Below, in pieces: positions 26,738 to 37,049 of a stretch of 64,000 nucleotides of DNA. Within the stretch, counting starts at the first letter, position 1, and each line of letters begins with the position of its first letter. Under the pieces are notes generated by a model that searched no databases, was not told where the DNA came from, and saw nothing but the letters and a program-made list of their open reading frames with translations. Both the position numbers and the translations under genes were made by a program. Origin of the DNA: Alphaproteobacteria bacterium (lineage in GTDB: Bacteria; Pseudomonadota; Alphaproteobacteria; Caulobacterales; Aquidulcibacteraceae); assembly GCA_027485915.1 (NCBI GenBank), contig JAIXQA010000075.1, positions 1 to 64,000 of the forward strand. The letters are read 5' to 3'.

Positions 26738-27889
26738 ATGCAAAGGCTGGGAGGTCTCTTAAAGAACATGCGCGGTCTTCGAAGTCTTGAAGCATTATAT
26801 CGCACGGCCTCCACGAGCCGCGTGCTGAATCTGTTTCAGGTATACGAGCAGAATAAAGAGGAGGATGAGTATGCCCGCCGTCCCTTCTTTCAAGACCCCA
26901 CTCTGAACCGCGCCATTTACGTTAAACATCGGCTTCGTTCGGACGAGACGTATTTGATGCCGCGGTCGAGCCCAGTCGCGACGAAAATTATCTTTCCATT
27001 CGACAAAACGACCTTGCGCGCCGGCGGGCAGTCGATCCTGGTTGGTCAAACGGGCTATCAAGCCACTTTGATCGAAATGCTTGGTGGCGAGCAGCACAGC
27101 ATGGAAGAAGACTTTACTTTGTTGAGTCTTCTATCGAAATTACCCTCACTCGATCCGTTTCTTCTGAAAGAAACGCTGACCCGCTATAATTATACTCCAG
27201 CCGATTGCTATTTCGCTATGTCGAATGCCGATATTGAGCGCATGCGCAGTTTTGCGGGTGAGCAAATTCGGCAATTGATTACGCTCGCCTTCGGCGGGTC
27301 AAATAATCAAATGAGCCAAAGTATCCGGCGGATGGTGGATGCAATCCTCACAAAGGACACCGAATCCCGCCTAGACCCGTTGCGCATCACTTTGGGTCTC
27401 GATGGTCAGCAGTTTGAGGATAGCATCTTTAGTTGGAAGGGCTTTTTATACTTCAAATGGCAATTTAACGGCAGCATGACCAAACTGAAGGCGCTTTCAG
27501 TGGCTTTGGACCGCGTGACCTTGGATGGGGCGATGGATCGCGCGTTGGAAACCTCGATTACAACTCAGCGCGTCTCTTTGAAAAAAGCGATTCAAAAGGC
27601 GGCTCGAGGCTGTGTAGCGATCCTTGGCCTGTATGACGATGCCTTCAATGATCTGGTGCAGCATGGGAATGCGGCGGCCTTCCGCAAGTTCCTCTTAGAA
27701 GCGCCACGCCTTTTCATTGAACTCGGTCACAGCATGGGCGTGATGAGCCATATCACCAGTTTCTGGGACTATCGCTTCCCCAACCCGAACCGCTTGCACA
27801 TGCAGGCTTCCGAATTCCACGAAATGCTGACCGAATTTTTGACCAGTCTGACCGAAACCACCTATGACGATTTAAGCCGTAGGTCCTAA
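26738..27889 (+). CDS. Uncharacterised 383-residue protein
   Basis: No signal peptide, no membrane segment and no motif I recognise. The sequence is mixed alpha-rich: a basic N-terminus (LLKNMRGLRSLEALYRTAST), a central IIFPFDKTTLRAGGQSILVG beta-like stretch, and helical C-terminal half (DALETSITTQRVSLKKAIQK-like helices, EFHEMLTEFLTSLTETTYDD at the end). Three Trp/Phe-rich patches (FSWKGFLYFKWQF) suggest a folded globular core. TAAGG lies upstream of the ATG. It stands alone between divergent pepP-like and convergent prmA. The protein looks real from its codon use and length. Confidence 0.7.
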   Translation: MQRLGGLLKNMRGLRSLEALYRTASTSRVLNLFQVYEQNKEEDEYARRPFFQDPTLNRAIYVKHRLRSDETYLMPRSSPVATKIIFPFDKTTLRAGGQSILVGQTGYQATLIEMLGGEQHSMEEDFTLLSLLSKLPSLDPFLLKETLTRYNYTPADCYFAMSNADIERMRSFAGEQIRQLITLAFGGSNNQMSQSIRRMVDAILTKDTESRLDPLRITLGLDGQQFEDSIFSWKGFLYFKWQFNGSMTKLKALSVALDRVTLDGAMDRALETSITTQRVSLKKAIQKAARGCVAILGLYDDAFNDLVQHGNAAAFRKFLLEAPRLFIELGHSMGVMSHITSFWDYRFPNPNRLHMQASEFHEMLTEFLTSLTETTYDDLSRRS

Positions 27890-27895
27890 CAGCAC

Positions 27896-28762
27896 TTATT
27901 GGGCTTTTAGAGGTCTGCGGTAGGTCAAAGTAGACCAGTTTTCTTTCCTATGGCGATGTTCCAAGACCAGACCGCGTTGACCATAGGCGCGGCGAATGGC
28001 GGGCTCTTGGTGGGTTAGAAGGCCCGAAAGGACAATTCGGCCACCTGGCTTCACGATGCTAGCCAAATCGGGCGACAAGCGCACCAAGGGTCTCATCAAA
28101 ATATTGGCAAACACCAGATCGAACGGGCCTTGCGACCGGATTAGTGCGCGACGTACACCATTGGCGACATAGGTGCGGACAGTGGGTCCTACATGGTTCA
28201 GCTTGGCATTGAGGCCAGCGATATAATTAGCGCGGGGATCAATCTCCGTGCCGACAACCACGCGGCTACCGGTCTTTGCTGCCCCAATCGCCAAGATGGC
28301 AGAACCCGTGCCCACGTCCAACACGCGCTGTGGGCGTTTGCCGCGTGTTAACAAGCGGTCGAGTGCTAAGAGACAGCCCGACGTCGTTCCGTGGTGGCCA
28401 GTGCCAAAGGCTTCGCCAGCATCAATAATGATTTCGACGGTGCCGTTTTTCGCTTTGCCTGCATCATGGCTGCCAACGACCATAAAGCGTCCGGCTGGAA
28501 CGGGTGGCAGGCCCTCGAGGGACATTTTTACCCAGTCTGCGTCTTCCAAAGGTGCTATTCGCGCATCCAGATCTGGATCGGCGATCGCAATGGCACCAAC
28601 GCCTGCTTGGGCCCCTTCCAGGGTGTAGGAATAGGCTTCCAACTTAAACTGGCGGCGCTCCAACTCCCACCAGCCGACAGCCCCAAAGCCACCCAGTGCA
28701 TCAAGAAGTTTCGAAGCGCCTTCGATGGCGGCGCGCGGACCAGTGGCGAGGATCAGATACAT
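27896..28762 (-). CDS. prmA: Ribosomal protein L11 methyltransferase
   Basis: A 288-residue class I SAM methyltransferase. PrmA hallmarks are the GEAFGTGHHGTTSGCLLAL segment, the SAM motif VLDVGTGSAILAIGA, the acidic loop GTEIDPRA and the motif IV-like FDLVFANILMRPL. It trimethylates L11 in other bacteria. The N-terminal L11-binding domain is present but divergent (GGFGAVGWWELERRQFKLEA). It is divergent from serS and convergent, six bases apart, with the 383-residue unknown gene. Confidence 0.87.
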   Translation of the reverse strand: MYLILATGPRAAIEGASKLLDALGGFGAVGWWELERRQFKLEAYSYTLEGAQAGVGAIAIADPDLDARIAPLEDADWVKMSLEGLPPVPAGRFMVVGSHDAGKAKNGTVEIIIDAGEAFGTGHHGTTSGCLLALDRLLTRGKRPQRVLDVGTGSAILAIGAAKTGSRVVVGTEIDPRANYIAGLNAKLNHVGPTVRTYVANGVRRALIRSQGPFDLVFANILMRPLVRLSPDLASIVKPGGRIVLSGLLTHQEPAIRRAYGQRGLVLEHRHRKENWSTLTYRRPLKAQ

Positions 28763-28885
28763 GCCCGCGAGATAGAACCCGCACGCGTTTTTGTCGAGTT
28801 AGACGGACAGTCTAGTCCGTTTGCCTGCGCGCGCGCTCTTTCAGGCGCGTCCAACGCGCGCTATCAGGGAAAAAGATCAACCTAG

Positions 28886-30591
<1,706 letters not shown>

Positions 30592-30682
30592 CCTTATGCA
30601 CTCCTGTTGGAAGAAATTTTACACTTAACAAATATACAGGAAATTGACCAAAGTTCATCTAGTTCCTTTCGAGGCTATGCCT

Positions 30683-31087
30683 ATGTATGATATCGTTTTT
30701 TATATTTCGGCTGGGACTCTCGCTTTCGGGGCAGGCCTTGGCGTAAAGGGCATGTTAGATCCAATGTGGGCTGGGCGGCTTGTCCGTTTGCAGCCGGAGA
30801 ATGGCCAACCTGAAGGCTATGCAGAGTTTCGTGCCACATTTGGTGGGATGTTTTTAGGTCTGCACTTGGCCGCCTTGGCCTTCTTGGTTTTCTGGGGCGA
30901 GGATGCCGGCGTTGCAGCCTGCAGCATTCTGGCCGCAGGCTGGTGGTTCACAGCTCTCGGGCGCTATTTATCTTATAGCATGGATAGCAACACCCAACAT
31001 AGCCACGTCGTGCGCTCTGTCGCGATTGAAGTCATCATTGGGTTAGCCATTGCGGTTTGGCCGATCACCTCAATCTTGCATCCTTAG
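30683..31087 (+). CDS. DUF4345-like small integral membrane protein
   Basis: A 134-residue protein with four predicted membrane helices (IVFYISAGTLAFGAGLGV; FGGMFLGLHLAALAFLVF; AACSILAAGWWFTALG; AIEVIIGLAIAVWPITSI). The EFRATFGGMFLGLHLAAL block after the first helix matches the DUF4345 type. Two ATGs are close together (30677 and 30683). I take 30683, for which GAGG is eight bases upstream. No function is known. A 7-bp hairpin at 31104-31122 follows the gene without a T-run. Confidence 0.68.
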   Translation: MYDIVFYISAGTLAFGAGLGVKGMLDPMWAGRLVRLQPENGQPEGYAEFRATFGGMFLGLHLAALAFLVFWGEDAGVAACSILAAGWWFTALGRYLSYSMDSNTQHSHVVRSVAIEVIIGLAIAVWPITSILHP

Positions 31088-31319
31088 GCCAAGGATCGCG
31101 TTCATCTTGCGGACGGCAAGATCAACCTAGACGTTAAAGTTCAGAAACTTACCTCTTTGTAATTGGCAATTGGGCCCGATAAATCCTATGTGCCATCTGA
31201 GGCGTCACGGGGGTGGCAGATGCTGTTGGCTTTCAACTGCAGCAGGCGTCTTTTGCCCCTTTTGCTTCGTATTTGCCGCCCAAGACTTGGTGCGGTTCAG
31301 CAAAGAAGAGGATTGGTCG

Positions 31320-32072
31320 ATGTCTCATTCTAACAAAGCCTATGGATGGACCATTGCGCTGGCATTGGCAGGTGCTGCATGTGTTGTCGGGCCATCCTTT
31401 GCCGACCGAAAGCCCACAAAAAATGAAAGCCAGCAAAAGGGCAAGCTCTTTGTCACGCCGCTCACGGACTTCCTTTTTGAGGCAACCACGCTCTCGACCA
31501 AGCAAGCCGGTGACGTCCTCAAACTCCGCGATGTTCTGGGGCGTTTTCAAGTCGGCGTAACCCGTACTGCCCGTTTGAAAGTCGATACGCTTCCTCGCCC
31601 TGGCGCTTATCCTCAGTCTGTTCCTGCCGGGACAACTTTGTTTCAAGTCAGTCTTGATAATGGCGTCGGGTTTTGCGCGCCTTTGCTGCCCAACCAAGGC
31701 GTTCGACAGACACAATGTTTCCGCGACCTGAACGACGATGGAACGTTTGACGCGGGCTATGTGACAGGCACAGTCGATCGTGCGGCACATATCTATAGCG
31801 CTCGACTACGTGGACTTTCACCAATTCCGCAGACCCCTTATGAATTGACTGAAGGCACCTTGATCCCCAGTGAAGAAACTGAATTGGTGGTCGGCAGTAT
31901 TTCAGGCAATATCATTCGATTTGATTATCGGTTTAATGGCGTGAAACTGACCGAAACAGAGTGCGAAATTCAAAGTGATACGCCCTGCCGCATATTGAAC
32001 CAAGAGTTTCTCTTTGAACCGCTTAAGGGTGGCGTGCGCATTCGAGCGCGCGCGGAAGTGTCCGCCTCTTAA
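31320..32072 (+). CDS. Secreted hypothetical protein
   Basis: A 250-residue protein with an N-terminal signal peptide (AYGWTIALALAGAACVVGPS, cleavage near SFA-D at about 29). The mature part is beta-rich and contains a disulfide candidate, GVGFCAPLLPNQGVRQTQCF, and a second pair, ETECEIQSDTPCRIL. An EF-hand-like acidic loop, DLNDDGTFDAG, follows the first pair and may bind calcium. I do not recognise the family. The ATG at 31320 has AGAGGA upstream; the frame is open 50 codons further but reads as unrelated sequence. Confidence 0.7.
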   Translation: MSHSNKAYGWTIALALAGAACVVGPSFADRKPTKNESQQKGKLFVTPLTDFLFEATTLSTKQAGDVLKLRDVLGRFQVGVTRTARLKVDTLPRPGAYPQSVPAGTTLFQVSLDNGVGFCAPLLPNQGVRQTQCFRDLNDDGTFDAGYVTGTVDRAAHIYSARLRGLSPIPQTPYELTEGTLIPSEETELVVGSISGNIIRFDYRFNGVKLTETECEIQSDTPCRILNQEFLFEPLKGGVRIRARAEVSAS

Positions 32073-32117
32073 GCGATAAAAAGGCGTCACCGGCAGGCGG
32101 GCATCGCAACAAATCTG

Positions 32118-32138
32118 TATGGGTGCACTTGACCCATA
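32118..32138. promoter_or_regulatory. TATGGGT-N7-ACCCATA dyad upstream of the P450
   Basis: Two perfect 7-base arms around GCACTTG, ending 69 bases before the P450 start codon. Size and position suit a repressor operator. No regulator gene is adjacent, so the binder is unknown. It could instead be a weak terminator-like hairpin of the upstream gene, but no T-run follows. Confidence 0.35.
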
Positions 32139-32207
32139 TGGCCACACAGTCCCATCGTTCCCGGAACAAGGCCTAGTCCAAAGAGGGCCACTCCGGGAGC
32201 TTAAGTG

Positions 32208-33494
32208 ATGTCTGCTGATCCAGTTCTACCAGAAGAATTATCGCGCGCTGTGGTCAGTCCAAAGACTTATGCGGACCAAGCGACGATGGATGCTATTTTT
32301 GCGAAAATTCGGGCCGATTATCCGTTGGCCAAGACCCAAATGCCTGATTTTCAGCCATTTTGGTTTGTCTCCAAACATGCTGACATCTTGGAAATCAGTC
32401 GGCAAAATGATTTGTTCTTAAGTGGTGAATTGCCCACAACCCTTACGACCAAGTCAGTTGATGCGAAGGTGCGCAAACAAACCGGTGGTTCCCCGCATTT
32501 GATCCGCACCTTGGTGCAAATGGATGCGCCGGATCATCCCAAGTTTCGCATCATGACCCAAGCTTGGTTTATGCCTCAGAACTTGCGCAAGCTTGACGAC
32601 CAAATCCGTAAGATCGCCCGCATCTATGTCGACAAAATGGCCAATATGGGCGGCCAATGCGACTTCTTGAACGATATCGCACTCTTTTTCCCATTGCGGG
32701 TGATTATGGAAATTTTGGGCGTGCCTGAAGTCGATGAGCCCCGCATGCTAAAACTCACGCAAGAATTATTCGGAGCCCAAGACCCAGAGATGAACCGCTC
32801 AGGTGGCGAGCTTCAGGACGAACAAAAGGCCTTGGCCGATATTCAGGCGGTCCTGATGGACTTCTTCATGTATTTCAATCAGATCACAGAAGCGCGCCGG
32901 GCCAATCCGACCGAAGATGTCGCCACGGTGATTGCCAATGCCACAATGGATGGGGAGCCAATCGGTGCATTTGAGGCGGTGAGCTATTATACCATCATTG
33001 CTACTGCCGGCCACGACACCACGTCGTCTTCGACGGCCGCAGGCCTTTTTGGGTTGATCATGAATCCCGATCAATTGGCCGCGGTTCAGAAGGATCTAAA
33101 TCTGATCAACGGCTTGGTCGATGAATCGATCCGGTGGGCAACACCTGTTCGCCACTTCATGCGATCGGCAACCGCCGACTATGAACTGCGCGGCCAGACT
33201 ATCAAAAAAGGTGATTGGCTGATGCTGTCCTATCCTTCAGGCAATCGGGACGAAGACGTGTTTGACGATCCTTATACGTTTCGGATTGACCGGACACCCA
33301 ATAAGCATCTCGCCTTTGGCTATGGCGCGCATTTGTGCCTAGGCCAGCATTTAGCGAAGTTGGAGATGCGGATATTTTGGGAGGAATTGCTGCCACGCCT
33401 CAAATCCGTCGAATTTGCAGGCGAACCCAAGCTTTCGGAAGCCAATTTTGTTGGCGGGCTTAAGAACCTGCCAATTCGCTATGTAATGGACTAG
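32208..33494 (+). CDS. Cytochrome P450
   Basis: A 428-residue soluble bacterial P450. The I-helix oxygen-activation motif is ATAGHDTTSSS, the K-helix ExxR is in VDESIRW, and the heme loop is FGYGAHLCLGQHLAK with the thiolate Cys377. The overall pattern resembles bacterial CYPs that act on lipids, steroids or terpenes. No ferredoxin or ferredoxin reductase gene adjoins it. The ATG at 32208 has GGGAG upstream (a GTG one codon earlier is possible). It is followed two bases later by a periplasmic protein gene and then mtnP on the same strand. Confidence 0.93.
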   Translation: MSADPVLPEELSRAVVSPKTYADQATMDAIFAKIRADYPLAKTQMPDFQPFWFVSKHADILEISRQNDLFLSGELPTTLTTKSVDAKVRKQTGGSPHLIRTLVQMDAPDHPKFRIMTQAWFMPQNLRKLDDQIRKIARIYVDKMANMGGQCDFLNDIALFFPLRVIMEILGVPEVDEPRMLKLTQELFGAQDPEMNRSGGELQDEQKALADIQAVLMDFFMYFNQITEARRANPTEDVATVIANATMDGEPIGAFEAVSYYTIIATAGHDTTSSSTAAGLFGLIMNPDQLAAVQKDLNLINGLVDESIRWATPVRHFMRSATADYELRGQTIKKGDWLMLSYPSGNRDEDVFDDPYTFRIDRTPNKHLAFGYGAHLCLGQHLAKLEMRIFWEELLPRLKSVEFAGEPKLSEANFVGGLKNLPIRYVMD

Positions 33495-33496
33495 TC

Positions 33497-34177
33497 ATGC
33501 GCGTTGCACCTCTTGCGATACTCCTCATACTCACTGCGGCGACGCTCGAGTCAGCGTCGGCTCAAGCGCAAGACCCTGCGCCTGCGGCCACCACACAGGC
33601 CCCTCTGCCCGAGGTTACAGTCACCATGGGGCGCAAGACACCGAGCGCGCCGGTGATTGCGCCATTGGAAACCAAGCAATTTGAGTTGCCGCAGGAATTC
33701 AATCCAAGTGCGGCATCGGCCCCTGCCGCTGACGCCAGCTTGCCGGCTTTGCCAAGTCCAGCCGCGGCGATGACCCCAGCAGCCCCACGTGGGCCGCTGA
33801 CACCGGCTGAGATTGCCCGCGAGATTGCGCCAAACTTTGATGTGACCAAGGATTATACCCGGTTGGTGCAATGCTATGGCACCGCCGACTTTATGGGTGC
33901 CATCACGCGCATTCAAGCCAGTCGACCCGGAGCGCCGAAGCAAGTGGTCGGGGTGGCGCGCGAGATTATGGCTTTAAGCGATGCGATGCAGCCTATGGTT
34001 TTGGCGGCTTCGACCGTGCGCGGCGAACCACGCTTTCGAGCGGACTATGATGCGTTTGCGCGTCAAGGGCAGCGCGAGCTTGCGGGGGCGAAAAATCCAA
34101 ATGCCGTGATGCAACGCCGTTTGGCCACTTTGGAGGCCTGCCGCCGCGACGTTACACGGTGGCGCAAAGAGGGTTAA
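33497..34177 (+). CDS. Periplasmic hypothetical protein with Pro/Ala-rich linker
   Basis: A 226-residue protein with a signal peptide (VAPLAILLILTAATLESASA, cleavage near AQA at about 24). A long Ala/Pro-rich low-complexity linker (about 25-100) precedes a compact C-terminal domain with LTPAEIAREIAPNFDVTKDY, LVQCYGTADFMGAITRIQAS and LEACRRDV; its two Cys could form a disulfide. I do not recognise the domain. The start is two bases after the P450 stop, and the stop is five bases before mtnP, so the three genes are likely one transcript, although their functions look unrelated. Confidence 0.68.
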   Translation: MRVAPLAILLILTAATLESASAQAQDPAPAATTQAPLPEVTVTMGRKTPSAPVIAPLETKQFELPQEFNPSAASAPAADASLPALPSPAAAMTPAAPRGPLTPAEIAREIAPNFDVTKDYTRLVQCYGTADFMGAITRIQASRPGAPKQVVGVAREIMALSDAMQPMVLAASTVRGEPRFRADYDAFARQGQRELAGAKNPNAVMQRRLATLEACRRDVTRWRKEG

Positions 34178-34182
34178 ACGTC

Positions 34183-35046
34183 ATGTCAGATTGGGTATTG
34201 GGCGTAATTGGTGGTTCTGGGCTGTATGACATTCCAGGCCTTGCGGGTGAATGGCGGACCATCGAAAGCCCATGGGGCGAGCCGTCTGATCAAGTTTTTG
34301 ATGCTGAGTTAGATGGCCAGCGCGTTGTCTTTTTGCCACGCCATGGTCGCGGCCATCGCATATCCCCGTCTGAACTTAACAGCCGCGCCAATATTGATGT
34401 GTTGAAACGGGCAGGGGTGACAGACGTCCTGTCCATCTCTGCCGTCGGCTCGCTCAAGCAAGAGCTTCCGCCGGGGCATTTTGTGGTCGTTGATCAATTT
34501 ATCGACCGCACATTTGCGCGGCCTAAGAGCTTTTATGGCACAGGCCTAGTCGCCCACGTGTCGGTTGCCCATCCGATTTGCCCACGATTGGCAGGCCTTG
34601 CTGCGGATGCCGCGCGGGCCTCTGGCGCGGATGTGACCGAAGGCGGCACCTATCTGGTGATGGAAGGCCCGCAATTTTCGACCTTGGCCGAAAGTAATCT
34701 CTATCGTTCTTGGGGCTGTTCGGTGATTGGCATGACCAATATGCCGGAAGCCAAGCTCGCCCGTGAGGCAGAACTGCCCTATGCCTCTGTCTGCATGGTG
34801 ACCGACTATGATTGTTGGAATGAAGACCATGCTGCGGTGGAGGTGTCCGCCATCTTGGAGGTCATGCATGCCAATTCGAGCAAGGCGAAAGCGATGGTAG
34901 CGGACTTAGCCCGTTTGCTTAAGTCGGTTGCGCGGACACCCTCGCCAATCGACACATGCCTCGATTTTGCGCTGATAACCGCACCCGAAGCCCGGGACCC
35001 AGCTCTTTTGGCGAAGTTATCCGCGGTGGCAGGAAGGGTGCTTTAA
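34183..35046 (+). CDS. mtnP: S-methyl-5'-thioadenosine phosphorylase
   Basis: A 287-residue trimeric purine nucleoside phosphorylase-fold enzyme. Phosphate-binding GGSGLYD (about 9-15) and LPRHGRGHRISPSELNSRAN are present. The substrate pocket blocks YLVMEGPQFSTLAESNLYRS and GMTNMPEAKLAREAELPY with VTDYDCW are all of the MTAP type. It splits methylthioadenosine to adenine and methylthioribose-1-phosphate in methionine salvage. The adenine produced could feed the adenine deaminase at 1057-2076. GAGGG precedes the ATG at 34183. Its TAA shares the TTAA palindrome with the convergent tetR-type gene. Confidence 0.94.
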   Translation: MSDWVLGVIGGSGLYDIPGLAGEWRTIESPWGEPSDQVFDAELDGQRVVFLPRHGRGHRISPSELNSRANIDVLKRAGVTDVLSISAVGSLKQELPPGHFVVVDQFIDRTFARPKSFYGTGLVAHVSVAHPICPRLAGLAADAARASGADVTEGGTYLVMEGPQFSTLAESNLYRSWGCSVIGMTNMPEAKLAREAELPYASVCMVTDYDCWNEDHAAVEVSAILEVMHANSSKAKAMVADLARLLKSVARTPSPIDTCLDFALITAPEARDPALLAKLSAVAGRVL

Positions 35047-35717
35047 GCCTTACCCCATCCACGCAAGAAGACGCGCACGCAAGACTTCACAAACAGAGTC
35101 AATTCTTGCTCGTCGACGCCACTGGTGACGCCGAGTTCCTGTTTATAGCGAAACTCGCCTTGCACCATGGCAATAAACTGTACAGCGGCCAAATAGGGTT
35201 GATCACATACTATTTCGCCACGTTTGTCGGCAATAGTCAGGACATCCGCTAACATCATTGTTGAATGATGGACCACGCGCTCATAAAAAGCGCGCGGCAA
35301 TTCGGGCTGGGTTGCGAGCGCCTGCATCATGACCCCATGCAAGGCCGAGATTTCAGGGTGCAGCATCATTTTGATGAAGTCGATGCCCAGCCGCTCCAAG
35401 GTTTCTGTTATGGGCTTGCCTGCTTCCACCTCCAGCTTGGCCTGTTCATAAATCGGGCTGCAGCCAACGCTCATGGCTGCCACAAATAACTGATCCTTTG
35501 ACTTATACTTTGCGTAAAGCGTGACCTTAGACACCCCCGCCCGTGCCGCTAAAGCATCCATGCTGATGCGATCATAGGGATTTTCAAGGAAGGCGGTTTT
35601 GGCAGCTTCGAGAATTTTGGCTTCTTTGGCTAAGTCGACAGGGCGGCCCATGCGGGCGGACGGCATCTGGTTTGAGGCTTCCACGGCCAAAATTTTTTGC
35701 TCCCGGTCTCTTGACAT
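35043..35717 (-). CDS. TetR/AcrR-family repressor
   Basis: A protein of up to 224 residues. After an N-terminal GRPVDLAKEAKILEAAKTAF helix comes the TetR helix-turn-helix (ISMDALAARAGVSKVTLYAK, then YKSKDQLFVAAM) and an all-helical effector domain. The ATG at 35717 directly abuts a 15-bp palindrome and has no room for a Shine-Dalgarno; the in-frame ATGs at 35666 or 35651 just before GRPVD are attractive alternatives. It is divergent from a four-gene exporter and very probably represses it and itself through the palindrome at 35718-35732. Confidence 0.88.
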   Translation of the reverse strand: MSRDREQKILAVEASNQMPSARMGRPVDLAKEAKILEAAKTAFLENPYDRISMDALAARAGVSKVTLYAKYKSKDQLFVAAMSVGCSPIYEQAKLEVEAGKPITETLERLGIDFIKMMLHPEISALHGVMMQALATQPELPRAFYERVVHHSTMMLADVLTIADKRGEIVCDQPYLAAVQFIAMVQGEFRYKQELGVTSGVDEQELTLFVKSCVRVFLRGWGKA

Positions 35718-35732
35718 ACTGAACCGTTCAGT
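35718..35732. promoter_or_regulatory. TetR-type operator ACTGAAC-C-GTTCAGT
   Basis: A perfect 15-bp palindrome next to the annotated tetR start and 128 bases before the exporter permease. A related imperfect copy, CAGTTCGGTTCAG, lies at 35761-35773. This form (TGAACcGTTCA) is typical of TetR-family operators. Two sites would allow control of both divergent transcripts. Confidence 0.7.
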
Positions 35733-35860
35733 TAATTCACTTCGTACTTATTGAACTTAACAGTTCGGTTCAGAAATTGCCAGTGCCCTGATGAGGTTTT
35801 TCAGAAGGGCAACGACACCGCAAAAGCGACGAACACGAACTAAAACCTAGAAGTAGACTT

Positions 35861-37045
35861 ATGGTTTCGTTTGGTACTCAACCGGGGTCCCGGTCTTATT
35901 TGGGCATGATTGGCGTTGCGCTCAAAATGCTCATGGGCGACCCTGTCAAATATTTCGGGCTGGTATTTGGTATCGGCTTCTCCACGCTTCTAATGAGCCA
36001 GCAAGCGTCTATTTTCGTGGGTCTTTTGACGTGGGGTGCCAATCCGGTTCTCGATGTCCGGCAAGCCCAAATTTGGGTAATGGACCCACGTGTGAAACAG
36101 CCCGACCAAGGCCAGCCGATCAGCGATCAGAGCCTGTACCGCGTTCGCTCGGTCGATGGTGTCGCCTGGGCAGTGCCCTATGCCCGGTCTGCCGCCACGG
36201 TGAAAACCATGCAAGGCAATATTGCCGCTGTGACCCTCGTCGGCGTCGACAATCAGTCCATGGTTGGTCTCCCGGAGGAGAATTTGGCCAATAGCATGGA
36301 AGCGATCCGCGGGCGCAATGCGGCTATTCTCGATGGCAATACCACCCATCTCATCTGGTCAGATGGCCGCGATCCAATCGGGGAAGCTGTCGAAATCAAT
36401 GACAATCGCGTCGTAGTGACCGGGCTGACCAGTTCTTTAACCAATTTCAGCGGCCTACCTACGCTTTATATGAAATATTCGGATGCGATTGCCATTACTC
36501 CGCCGGAGCGGAATAAACTCTCCTTCGTCCTGGTGGAGGCCAAACCCGGTATAGCGCCCGAGGCTCTGGCCCAGCGTATTTCCGAAGTGACAGGCCTGAA
36601 AGCCCTGACACGGCAGCAATTTGCAGCAGCGGGCACGCAGTTCATTATCGAGAATACCGGGATTCCCATCTCGTTTGGCGCAGCCATTGGGCTTGGTATT
36701 CTGGTTGCCGTCGTCATTACCGCGCTGACCTTAGCGATGTTTGTGGCTGAAAATCTCAAAAATTTCGGGGCGCTCAAAGCAATCGGGGTTACCAATCGGC
36801 AGATTTTGGTAATGGTGTTGAGCCAGGCCTTGTTGGTTGGCTTCATCGGCTATGGGATTGGCATTGGGGGCACTGCCGCCTTCCTTTATTTCGGACAGGC
36901 AGATCCAAGTCTTCGCGGGTTCAAGGCCTTGGGCGAGATAGTCGGTGGCAGCGCCTTGTTGGTGATGGTTATCGCTTTGGGCTCAGCTTATGTCAGTGTC
37001 CGCAAAGTCCTGAAGCTTGACCCCGCCATTGTGTTCCGGGGTTAA
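35861..37045 (+). CDS. ABC exporter permease, FtsX/MacB type (DevC-like)
   Basis: A 394-residue permease with the MacB/FtsX topology: one helix near the N-terminus (YFGLVFGIGFSTLLMSQQAS), a periplasmic domain of about 200 residues, then three C-terminal helices (IGLGILVAVVITALTLAMFV; SQALLVGFIGYGIGIGG; GGSALLVMVIALGSAYVSV). The C-terminal LDPAIVFRG end is common in DevC-like proteins. It works as a dimer with the ATPase encoded four bases downstream and the fusion protein after that. Substrate unknown; MacB-type systems move molecules out of the periplasm. Confidence 0.9.
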   Translation: MVSFGTQPGSRSYLGMIGVALKMLMGDPVKYFGLVFGIGFSTLLMSQQASIFVGLLTWGANPVLDVRQAQIWVMDPRVKQPDQGQPISDQSLYRVRSVDGVAWAVPYARSAATVKTMQGNIAAVTLVGVDNQSMVGLPEENLANSMEAIRGRNAAILDGNTTHLIWSDGRDPIGEAVEINDNRVVVTGLTSSLTNFSGLPTLYMKYSDAIAITPPERNKLSFVLVEAKPGIAPEALAQRISEVTGLKALTRQQFAAAGTQFIIENTGIPISFGAAIGLGILVAVVITALTLAMFVAENLKNFGALKAIGVTNRQILVMVLSQALLVGFIGYGIGIGGTAAFLYFGQADPSLRGFKALGEIVGGSALLVMVIALGSAYVSVRKVLKLDPAIVFRG

Positions 37046-37049
37046 GCCA

